From positions 1,209,487 through 1,273,486 of the forward strand of contig JACBWW010000041.1 in assembly GCA_020086605.1 (NCBI GenBank): a stretch of DNA of 64,000 nucleotides, written 5' to 3'. The stretch is from Lanius collurio (taxonomy: Eukaryota; Chordata; Aves; Passeriformes; Laniidae). The stretch's first letter is position 1; every line of letters begins with the position of its first letter. Position numbers and translations under genes: made by a program. The notes below the pieces were generated by a model, which was not told the origin of the DNA, made no database searches, and was given only the letters and a program-made list of their open reading frames with translations. Shown here piece by piece: positions 13,601 through 35,200 of the stretch.

Positions 13601-15065
13601 TTTTCCACTCCTAAGAATTGGGGCCATACAGGTACAAATTTTAACCATAAGCAAGGGTCCTGTTGCATTAAGGGTGAAATCTGTTGGTGGCTGGGAAGTG
13701 AAGGTTAACAGGGTGATGGATTCAGTCATGCAAAAGGTAAAGGAGAAGAGCAATGACACACTAATGGGCAATCCAAAATCAAATCCAGGTCCAGCTCTGG
13801 TTCCTAAACATGCTTGGACCTGCCTCTGACTTTGCTTTCCTCTCCCCTCCTCTAGCTCCATGCAACCTGCAACGTGGAGCAGTCACTGTTCAATGACTGG
13901 TTCACTGGGCACCTCAACTTCCAGATTGAGCATCAGTGAGTACTCACCCTAGAGTGAATTTTGTTTCCCCTCATCCTTTTTTAAAATATTCTTCCTTCTA
14001 TCTCTTCTATCTTTTTTTTCCCCTTCCCCATTCTTTTTTTTTTGCTCTGAATTCTACAAATAGTTGTGGGGCACGAATGAATTTGTTTTTAAAAACTGAA
14101 ACCCTAAAAGGGAATAATGTAATTCAAAACTTTCACTGGATCCACAAGATGACGAGAAAAGGGAACATAGGTAGGGAACCATGCAAGGACAGCAAGAGGG
14201 TCAATCCCAAATAGTTTTAAGGATCAGTGGCAATGTCCTGGTTAAAGCACCTGGTTTTAGTCTGCCACAGGAGTTTAAAGCCACTTCTGATTATTTATGC
14301 TGTTACTCTGTAGAGTGAGATATGCAAGGATGAGCTCATCTCCTCTGTGCTATGCAGATGGCTACTTCTGGGAAAAAAAGGGAGGGAAGAGAAAGTAGTT
14401 TCTTCCATAAGCATCATTTAATTTGGAGACAAACTGGAAAAGAAGAGAGGGGGAAAGCAGGGAATTCCTACAAGTTGCTTGTGCTAAAAGCACCACAGGG
14501 GGAAAGAAGAGCTGGGAACAGCTCCAGATTCTTCTCATTGGGAGCTGGGTGATTCCTGGGAATGACAAGGATTTCTTATGAACCTTGCTTGTCTCCTTTT
14601 CCCACAGCCTTTTCCCTACAATGCCACGGCACAACTACTGGAAGGTGGCCCCTCTGGTGAAGTCCCTGTGTGCCAAGCATGGCATTGAGTACCAGTGCAA
14701 GCCTCTGCTCAGGGCCTTCGCAGACATCGTGCAGTGAGTAAAAATAAACCCTCCCCCCAAAATGCAGGATGATGCAGGAGAAACTGGAATCCTAAGAGCA
14801 AGAGATGTCTTGCTTTCCTTTTACCCTCTTGGGCATATGGTGACTCTTGGGGATGGTGCTGTGCAGAGCTGGACTTGATCCATGTGGGTCTCTCCCAAGT
14901 CAGCTTATTCTGGGATTCTGGGAAATGAGCATGGAGAAAACCCCCATTCCCTTGCCCCAGCAACACTCTGCTGAGCAGCCCTGTGATGTGTCCTCTCTTT
15001 CTCTCTCTCCCAGCTCCCTGAAGAACTGGGGAGAGCTCTGGCTCGATGCCTACCTGCACAAATAA
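7372..15065 (+). CDS. FADS1-like front-end fatty acyl desaturase, complete, 12 exons
   Basis: Coding exons: 7372-7623, 9023-9133, 9846-10043, 10421-10522, 10680-10808, 11664-11724, 12400-12476, 12757-12854, 13495-13591, 13856-13935, 14608-14733 and 15014-15065. All introns are GT-AG and the joined frame is open, giving 460 residues against 444 for human FADS1. The family is membrane-bound in the ER and inserts a double bond near the carboxyl end of polyunsaturated acyl-CoAs, using electrons from its own cytochrome b5 domain. Seen here: the b5 heme motif HPGG (68-71) with a likely second ligand His91; hydrophobic segments in about 147-187; histidine boxes HDLGH (195-199), HSQHH (232-236) and QIEHH (398-402, last His split by intron 10); C-terminus LDAYLHK. 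The exon count and the lengths of several internal exons match what I recall of human FADS genes. The text resembles FADS1 most ([23 protein letters not shown]), with some FADS2-like positions. An in-frame ATG at 7333 would add 13 residues, but it lies close to the TATA-like element. Substrate and position specificity cannot be told. The gene is tail to tail with CAT. Confidence 0.93.
7838..8243 (+). mobile_element. CR1 LINE 3' end, sense, in desaturase intron 1
   Basis: The copy contains CR1 blocks such as GGACTTTGGACAAGGGCCTGG and AAGAGGGTCGATTTAAATTGG. It ends with CCAACCCAAACCATTCTGTG, the CR1 3' terminus. It lies about 215 bases after the exon 1 donor, in the same orientation as the host gene. 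Confidence 0.9.
8875..8945 (-). mobile_element. Short CR1 fragment, antisense, just upstream of desaturase exon 2
   Basis: The matching blocks are ACACCTTCCACTAGACTAGG, TTGCTTCAGCCTGGCCTTGG and ACACTTCCAGGAATGG. The fragment ends about 80 bases before the exon 2 acceptor. Confidence 0.8.
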
Positions 15066-15527
15066 AGGCCAAGGCTCGGTGCTACCGTTCACAGCCTGCC
15101 ACGACTGCACTCCCAGCAAGTGAGGGGCAGGGACCACAAGGGACTTTCTGGCAGGAGAAAGTGAGTAAGGACTGAGGGATGCTATCCCAGCAGGCATGAA
15201 GCTGCCTGAATTTTTCTTCTGGTTTTTTCCTGGGGTTTTGGTTCAGATATGTTAAGAGTGGGCAGGGCAAGTAGAAGGTGAATTGTTAGAAGAGGGAGGA
15301 GCCCTTTGCTGACTGAATCTGAGCATTTCTGAGCCTGGGCACGGGCTCAAGTCAGTTAATGGACTGGTGCAGCTGCACACACCTTCATGTCAGAGTCCTC
15401 TGATCATGGGTTTTTTTGGTTTTCCTTGTGTGGAGTGTTTAATGCTTGATACAGCATTTGCTTACTTGAACTTGAAACTGCAAAGGATTTTGGATTAACA
15501 TGGTGCTCAGCAATGTGCTCAAACCAC

Positions 15528-15591
15528 AATAAATCAGGATAAACTACAAACCACATTCAGACTGTGGCAAGTGCAACATGCAGTGAATAAA
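15528..15591 (+). terminator. Candidate polyadenylation signals of the desaturase gene
   Basis: Two AATAAA hexamers at 15528-15533 and 15586-15591 lie about 460-525 bases after the stop codon and give a reasonable 3' UTR length. A third AATAAA at 15061-15066 overlaps the stop codon and would leave almost no 3' UTR. Which site is used cannot be read from the sequence. Confidence 0.5.
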
Positions 15592-15619
15592 AACATAAAT
15601 GTCTTTTCATTACTGTTCT

Positions 15620-18600
15620 CTAGAGCACCCTTATCATCACAAGGCCAAGAAATACATGGCTTGAAACCAGCTCATGCCCACTGCCATCTTCAAAATTTAT
15701 CTGGTTTTGGGGGTATTTTGTACTTTGTGTTGGACTGAGATGTGTATACTCCATGTGCACTCCCCACCTACACAGGAATAAGATTATACTACAGAAAGGT
15801 AAACCAAAAGTAAAATAAATCACCTACAGACATTTGGTCAAATTCAAAAGTTGCTGTTGCTGGAGCTAAACCAGGATTAGATCAGATTTTGGCTGTGCTG
15901 GGCAGAAGGTGAGTCAGAGAAAGAGGCCAGTCCAGGTACTTTGAATCACCCTTGAAAGGAGACAGTATCTTTCCATTAATTAGGAAGAATGCCTGTTCTT
16001 TGTCTCAAGTGAGTACTGCAGTGAGTAGATACTCAGACCCTGAAATAAAAGACCAGCTTTGGGAAAGGGGACTGTGGGAACAACAAAATTAATCTGAAGA
16101 TCAGCAGTTACCACCACTTTTTACAATAATTCAAGGTTAATAAATAGAAATCTCAAAAGGTAAAAAGATATAAAAAAGCCTCTGATGATGTAACAAATGG
16201 ACTTTGTACTACTTATGCAATAACTGGCAGAGTTACTTAAAAACTTTTAACTCTGCACAGTCAGCCAGAACAATGCAGAGATTTGCTATTAAACCATTTT
16301 TTCCTGCCTTGGAAAAAGTGCAATTATGTTTAGAGGTTAACACCACAAAGTACAATTCCTGACCCATGGGAGTAAAAGAAGCAATTCCCCAAAATTCTGT
16401 GGGAGAGTGAAGAAACAAAGCAGTAGTCACAACAGTATCAGTTATTCACAAACACATTTCCACTTCTTCAAAAAAGCCTTTTAAAATTACCTTAAGCAGT
16501 CTTTGAAAATGATTTATTGGGAAGATGAAAGGCCTGATTTCGAAGATCATAATTTGATTTTTGGACCTTTGACATCACTGGGCTCCTTGTTCAGGACCCC
16601 TGCAAGTCAAAATGCTGTGAATGCTTCTGTTGTTTGAAAACCCAACCCTGTTCCAACAAGGAAAGGTGTGCAAGAGGATTGAGCAAGACTGAGATAGTGG
16701 ATAAATATGGAATAAAGCCTAAGCAATATATGGATCAATGCCAGAGCAAACAGGAGCAGTTGCCAAGTTTTCCCTGGGTATCTTTGTCCCATCTTATCAG
16801 TTTCAGCCTCAGATGAAAGGCTGCCAGTATTCCCTCAAGAAAATATTGAATAGCTGGATGAGATTTCACAAAGAAGATATCAGTGAGAGGCCCAAAGAAG
16901 GAAAACACGTACAAATTAGTCATATAACCTAACAGAAAAGCATTAACAAATTAAAAAAACCCAAAAACCCAAAAACATCAAAACAAACCAAAAACCCCAG
17001 AAAACCACTCCTGCAGAAAAGTTATGGTACATGAAAACAGAGTGAAAGGAAAATTAGCATCAGCAGTAGAGTATCTTCCTCAAATGTGAGCAGTGATGAA
17101 AACAATACAAAATATTAACTGGCTTACTCTAAAGGGCAAAATTCCCTTCTTTTCTTACAGTAGTGTCTTAGAATCAGAGGTACAGGGAAGACAGTTAACA
17201 CTGGAAAATAATATTGAAAGTTTAAATTCAAAGTCAAGTATTTTTCCAGTAAAATCCCTTAGGAAAAGTGCTGAGTGGCTAAAGCACCTTGGACTCTGCA
17301 CATACACAAGAAGTAAAGCAGGGAAAATGAGATTTCTTCATGCTTGGTTTTCCAGCTTCCCTCCACAAAGTCCAGAGTGGTGCTGAGACCTTGCAGACAA
17401 GCCAGGAGCTATGATTACACAGGAATTCTGTATTTTCATTCTGTTTGGGGAGTGCTGCAACTTCATCTGTAACCAGTACCTGCCCTGCCCCTCCTTCCTC
17501 AATAAACCTTACAACACACAAGCACAAGGTCAAAGATTCCTGAGGGTGGAAAAGAGAATCACACAATGGTTTGGGTTCCCAGCTATTTCTTTGGTGAATC
17601 CACTTCTGTGTCAATCCTGAATCAATGATTACAGGGACAAGGATTTGTTGCACTGGGAAGAAAATCCCAACCAATAAAAAGTAACAAAGTTCTCAATCCT
17701 GGTCAAAGTTTAAAAATGGGGAACTTGAGAGAAACGAGCAAAGGATAAACATTGAAATTAAGACACAGCAGATCTATATAAAGGATTTCTGTGGTTTATC
17801 ACATGCTAGGAAACAGGAAATGAAGATTTCCTTCTGACTTGGTCCACTGGAGATTTACAGTATTTGAATCACAGAATCACTGGACCCAACTTTGACTACA
17901 ACTATACAAAAAGCCTTTCAGAATCTTGCACTGAGTTGAATGAAATGGATTAAGGTGAACAGTTCTGAGGTTTATAAGAAATTATGAAGACATTGCCTTC
18001 CCTGACCTCCTCTAGCCACACACTTTGGGTAGCAGGATGTAAAAACATATCTTTTCCATTAAAAAAGTACAACTATCAGTTTATCAAGCTTCAGTGCATG
18101 AGCTGAGAACAAGTTCCAGCCCAGCTGCTGAGGGCCTGCAGTGCAGGGAGACTTCAGCTGCTCTGGGGTTGGAGTTTGACTTCAGGTGGAATTCCAGCGT
18201 GACAAAGACTAAGCTTTCATCAGGCAATAAAACCACACAGGCTCTGCTCAGCAATCCAGGCTGGAAAAGTGTCATTAACAGTCAATAATCAAATTCTTCA
18301 CTTGTTATTTTTACACCACTGTCTCATCCTTCAGCCTTGATTTGCTTTCCCAGACTGTGTAACAAGGCACCACTTCACAACCTTTTGCAAACACAGGGCT
18401 TTTCTTGGGAATCTTCTTCATCTTACTGATCATCCCAGCTGGAATCATCCTGAATACGTCACAAACCTGGCAAAACTGCCTTAAATTCATTTACAAGAAT
18501 CAAAATAGAGCCTTCGTTCTTTCCCCAACTCTGTCCAAATTGGCCTTAGGCAACAGCTGAGGCTTGATCCTCGATGTCAGAGTCGAGGTTATGCTCAAGT

Positions 18601-21140
18601 CCACCTCTGCATGCCAGGACCTGTGTCATGGCCACACAACTTTGATCCCAAACATCAGTTCAGACTGAGCTCTGCAATATTCCCTGGGGGGCAAAGGCCA
18701 GGCTTTAACCATGCACTGTAGACCTTAATGTAATTTGCTATCAACAAGAGATAAGAACACACAGCACATCAGTGATCGATTCACTTCTGCAGGGCTGGCC
18801 TGAGCCCCAAACCCCACAGCAAACTAAACTCAGAGTGCAGACAGAGTCATAGAGGGGGCACCCCCTGCAGCAAACAGGGACATTTTCCACTATCCCAGGT
18901 TGCTCAGAGCCCTGTCCAACCTGGATTTGAACAATTCCAGGGATGTGGCACCCACCACCTCCTTTGGAAACCCAAGCCAGGGCCTCATCACCCTCATAAA
19001 ACCTTTTGTGAGGAAACAGTGACTCACCTACCTGAGAGAATTCATGGATCAGATGGCCAAACAGAGAACAAACAGCCTTTTTCTGCAAGGACAGCAACAG
19101 GTATGGAATATTTGGCAAAACAAAGTGATGGGTGTACCAGAAGCTGAAATGCTGGCTACTCACACACTGCTTAGCAGGCAATCCCCCTCAATGAGCTGCG
19201 CTCAGGAAAGGAAATCAGGGCTTTATCCAACATCTTTGAAGCACAGGGAAGTCTGAGCCAAACCTACCTCACCCTTTGCCTCCCCTCATAACATTTAGCA
19301 ATCCCATGAATTTCCTCATCCCCTGGCACAGCTCACTTCAACTACTGTGATTCTGGGATCTGCTCATGGTTTTTGGATATTCAAGTTCAAATATTTTGGG
19401 AAAGGGAATATAACCTAGGAATGAAGGCTCATGAAAAGGAGAGGTACTCCTGGAGAAGCTGTAATTTCCCTAATATTAGTGTCAAATTAACTCCTGATTC
19501 CACTGCTAGAGATGTGCATCTAAAATAAAAGAGTAATTGGAAAATGTTGAGCAATTCTGCTTTACAGATCACTGGAATCATATTGCAACAACCTGTCAAA
19601 GGAATGTTTTAATTGAACAGAATACAAAAACAAAACAAAACTGAGGTTGTGTCATGTCAACAGTCTTTTTATTTTCATGATAAAGTAGCTGTAAATGGAT
19701 TTGTTGTCTTATTTACTTGAAGAAATAGCATTATTGTTCTTACAGCATTGCCTAATGCTCTCCCCCACAGCTTTGGGAGAAGCCAAGTTTTCTGTACAAC
19801 ACTTGTCATGGCCAGTTTAGCAGAGACACAGGTCACTTAAGTCATATAAGCACAACTGTGGGACTGAAATATAAGTTTTGAAAACAAAGGCAGCTGCAAA
19901 AAGTACATCCAACCTACAGCTTCTGCACCATCTCCAGAAAAACAGGTGAATGGATGTCCAAACTTCCTCGATTAACACAAACTATTCAAAGACATTTGCA
20001 CAGAAAACATGTTGCCAAGAGATTTTCAATTCCATTTATTTCAGAAATAAAAGAAGATAACAATATAAATCACTGAGCAGACACAACCAAAATTAGATGA
20101 TCAGGCCTTATTTACTCTTTTCCAAAACTCTTTAGGATTTTCTGTTCCAGCACAAAATATTCCCACCCAATCATGTAACCCCACATGCCTGATCAGGTAA
20201 AAAGCCAATGGAATCCCAGAATACAGTAGGTTGTCAGTTCATATTATTTTACTGCACCTCTACCCCAGCTAATTTTTCACAATAGGTTGACAGACAAATT
20301 AACTGCCGAGCAAGTAGCATTCTCCAAAATTTAATGGAACAGCATTTAGTATCTACTTTTCTTTACCTGCCATCATTCCTGGGAATTCACACTTAAATCA
20401 GGAAATAATCCTAGTCAAAATACAACTCAAGACAACCCCAGAAATGCAGTAATTATTGACAAATCATCCCCCAAACTGCTACAATTGGAATTTTTCACAT
20501 TTGCCTGAGTTAAGAGCGGTAGCTGGGCTCTGAAATGCTTTGCATCAGCTTGGGCAGTAATTATCCCATAAAAGGGTTACAAATTTCTTTGCATGGATTA
20601 ACTAAACTGCAGATGCTGGGTAGCATTACAACATGCCTCAAACCAGGTTTTACACATTTTCTAGATGCCTGCATTCATTTTCAGGATAACCCTGAAAATT
20701 AGCCCTGGCTTGATCAAGAAATAGCAACAGCAGATTATTGCAGTAAAATAACGATTTCAGCAACCACTGGGAATAGTTTCGGAAGTTCTTGAGTTTGAAT
20801 TTCAATACTCATGCATCTGAAGGTTAATTTCTCAAGCACTGGGCATGTTAATATTTTTCTATTTAAATTCTTGCAGATTAGAAAGAACAATTTACTCTCC
20901 TACCCCCTGAGAGGGCTGTAAGGTGTAACCAATTTAGTTGTACAGTGCATGAAATAAGAAAATAACCCTTCGCTACCTCCCTTATGTCAGTTATATCCCA
21001 ACACAGCATTAGTAAGCAAAGATTATCTCAAAATATATATTGGGAATAAAACTGAACTAAATTTAGATTACACTTTGTAGTTAGCTTTATCTCTGTCATA
21101 AGGAATGAGTAAAGTGATGGTATGTCTCAAACTCCTACAC
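15620..21140. other. Intergenic region between desaturase and CAT 3' ends
   Basis: No gene is supported. Open frames are short and unconnected. The region holds one CR1 fragment (18870-19020), an A/C-rich tract near 16950-17005, and scattered T- or A-rich sequence. Part of its right side may be CAT 3' UTR if a distal poly(A) signal is used, since further minus-strand AATAAA hexamers occur at 20035-20040 and 19668-19673. Confidence 0.65.
18870..19020 (-). mobile_element. CR1 LINE fragment, antisense
   Basis: The segment reads through antisense CR1 blocks: ATTTTCCACTATCCCAGGTT, a CTGTCCAACCTGGATTTGAA-like block, ATTCCAGGGATG and CCAGGGCCTCATCACCCTCA. Both ends are truncated. Confidence 0.85.
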
Positions 21141-21145
21141 ATCAT

Positions 21146-21151
21146 TTTATT
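21146..21151 (-). terminator. Candidate polyadenylation signal of CAT
   Basis: This is the nearest minus-strand AATAAA after the CAT stop codon, about 480 bases downstream, and it gives a 3' UTR of ordinary length. Two later hexamers (20035-20040 and 19668-19673) are alternatives. Confidence 0.4.
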
Positions 21152-21629
21152 TCTGGAGGGCCAAAAATGAAATTCAAGGGATATGTTTACAAATACACAC
21201 AGATAAGTATTGTTTTAGAAATACTGAACAGCATCAGCTTTTTAACAAGTTTCTCCATGAGGGCAATCACAATGTCCTGACAGAAATTCTTCCATGTGAT
21301 TTAGCCAGGAAAGTTTCACAACAACAAAAAAATGAAGCAATATTATAATTAAATTTCTGTTCGCTCCCAAAAGTGAAGACAATTTCTTATCATGAGTTGT
21401 TTAAAAACCCCATAAGTTGTTATCAAGCAGTAAAGCACTAGTGTGGAAAGGCACTAGGATTGCAGCTTGTGTTACCTGGTTTCCAGCACAGACAGCACTT
21501 GAGAGCTCAGTAAATAACACCTGTAAAACACTCCTGTGCTTGGGCCCAAGTCTGCTATATTCATTAAAGAGTTGGACGGGTTCTTGTGCAGGTGGAAAGA
21601 TGCAAAATTCAGAGCAGATCTCTGCACAT

Positions 21630-32291
<10,662 letters not shown>

Positions 32292-35200
32292 TTTGCAACC
32301 TCCGGCGACCCCCGAGGTAGGAAGGGCGGCGCGCAGGGGAGCGGAGGGGAGCGAGAGCGGCGGGGCTGTGTTCGCTCCCGGTGAGGAGGCAGCGGCGGGG
32401 AGGTCAGGCCGTGGCCCGGTCACGGTGTCACCCCGCGGAGACCTTGCGCTGCCACCGCGTCCCGCCCGCAGCACCCACGGGTAGCGGGAGGCACCGCCAG
32501 TACAAGGCCGGCTCCGGCCTGCGCCCGCCCCCCGCTACCGCCTCGGTCAAGGGGATCGCGGCCAGGGGCCAGCGCGAGTTCCGATTGGTCCAAAGGCACG
32601 TCAATCGAGTGCGGGAGGCCCCGCCCATTTCTCGTCCTGTGGGGACCGGGGCGGACGGCGCTGTCGCGTTCCTTTGCGAAGGAATTTGGTGGATTTCCCA
32701 AGAAAATTAATCCCTATGGAGCTGCGAAAGGGATTTTTTTTTGCTGTAATTCCACTGTTGGGATGCCGGAGCTTTCTAAAGCTGCTGATAGTGGAGGCAT
32801 TGTTCAGAGACAGACGAGGTTACGAGCTCGGCGCTGTGAAAACTGCGCGTACTTAACGGAGTTTCTGAGGCAGGGTTTGTTTTAGCGGGGAAAAAGATGT
32901 TTTTAAATTGCAAAATCAAAGTGACCAGTGTATAACTATATAAATTATATTAGCGTATAACTATATACGGGCTCATTCTTGTATTGGTGCCTGAAATGGG
33001 CTACAGGTGATTAGTTAACTTTGGTCATAATTCATATGTGCTCACTAGTAAAGAGCATTTCTTTGGAGACCGGAATTTTTAACCTTGAAAACCCATCCAC
33101 TTCTGAATTATATGGTAGTACTTACAAATTATGAGTAAACATGACGGGTATAGTTTTGATAATACTGCAGGAGGTCCCTGTGCTGTGGATGGTAAAAGTG
33201 GTAAAAAGCTGGTGTATTTCTGAGGTAAAACCTTTGAACAACACGAGTAATCCATCTTAAACTCCTTATCTGCAAGATTATATCTATATTCTTTCTCTGA
33301 ATAGATACAAAGAATAGTCTAACTCATTATTTCAAGTAGACAATTGCTTTATCTAGTATGCGTTATTATGGATTAGAGGGTTAAAGCTCTCAAATTCAAG
33401 TCTGTACTGTACAGAGAATATCCCTAGTTATATTCCTTTTCCTCAGAATTAAGAACAGCAAACTCCTTTTTTTTTCTGCTTCACCCTTTATTGGGACATT
33501 TCTTTCATGTCTTGAAGCCTCCTAATCTTTTCTTCTTCAACATGATAACCAACATTATGAAGAAGAGCAAGGAAGATCAGTTATGTTTCTCATATTTTTA
33601 CACAAAATATGCATCATCAAACTACACCTACCACACCTAGATTTAAGATTAGGATTGCCCACATACTGATTTTTTTTAATCAGAAATTGCTGTTTCAGTT
33701 TGCTTAACCAGAAAATTGGGGGAAATGTGGACATTTTCATGAGCAGTTAATATTTGCTTTTCCTTTAAAGTTTAACACTTTAAATTTTAAGCAGGCAAAC
33801 ATGTTTAGATGAACTCGCTGGTCACAAATCTGTTTCAAAGTAAGAGTAACTTGCAAAAAGTTCTCTTTCCTTTCCTATCAACTCTTCTTATTACAGGCTA
33901 AAGGATGGGATAAATGTGCATATACCTACATGTGTACCTGTGTAAAAAACCAACCAAACAAACAAACAAGAAGAGATTAAATATTGACTAAGAAAATATG
34001 CAAAACCTAAAACAAAACCCAGGGGAGAGCAGGTGGCAACACCAGTGGCAAATATTGCAAACAGTGTTTGCACTTCAGATTAACTACAACCAAGTGAGTG
34101 CATTTCATAAGAAAGGTCATGCACAAAGCTAATTGTGGCACCTATACATTTGTCTGTCATCTTGCTCTAATTTTATGTCTTTTCAGGGAAAAAAGCAGTG
34201 GCTGCTGGTTTGAATTCCACAGGTATCTGGCTGGGGGTGTCTTCATTTATTTCCTTTTTTCCCCCTCTCCGATCTTGATATTTGTTTCCTGCGGCACCTT
34301 ATTTGCCTTTGTGAGCCTCCTGTTATGTATCTGCATTAAGTAAACAAACTTCAAACAGTTCCAAATTAATCACCTTTATTTACCTGGGGAGACTGGTTCT
34401 CTGCTGCCACATGACTTTCTGAGGCATGATCCAAACCACGCTTTGCCCATAATTAAGATTTGGGGAGATTAAAAGACACAGAGCTTTGCTATTTGTGTTT
34501 TGTTGTATTTAAAGTGAGTTTAAACACAAACAGCAAGGTCAGTGTCACACACAGGGTTGTGCTGTAAATAAAGTTTACACATAGCTCAGTGATCTACACC
34601 CAAGGGAAGATCTAGAATTAGTTGAGTAGCAGGTCAGCAGTGCCTGTTCCTTTGCTAATTGAGTTCCATGGGCACACCAAGCTTTCATCCCACATCTCTC
34701 AGCCATCGCTGGCTGCCTTGGCCCTGCTTCCTGCCTGTGATTAAATCAGAGTCACCAATGTTCCCATGCTCCCTACCACATCTGTGCACTCTGAGTGCCT
34801 CTGCTACAGAGCCAGGGCATTTAACTGCAGCACCCAGCATGGGGGACAAAGAGACCTTTAAAAATGAAAGATCAGAAAAAAGAAGCACAAGAGAGGGTGT
34901 TCACTTCTTAATTAAACTGATTATTGATGAGAACACTTATCAGAGCACTGGGAGGTTTATTGACCCTTCTACTAAAGATGTTGTATCTTCCAGAGGCTCC
35001 AAATTATGTATCTAGAGATGAAGCTTGGATACATTTCCTACCCTGAGCCACAAGGAATAAGGTCAGAAAAACATAAAAACTCCAGTTTAGGCTCACATAA
35101 TAAAAATATTATTGATATTACTGAGTATATTTTCAGCCACAAAGCAAATTCAGCTACTGCATATGGACCAGTTATAGAGTAATACAATGAATCTATTCTC

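Noticed and set aside
17279..17674. 131-residue minus-strand frame between the desaturase and CAT
   Set aside because: No recognisable family, no splice partners and ordinary AT-rich composition. Most likely chance.
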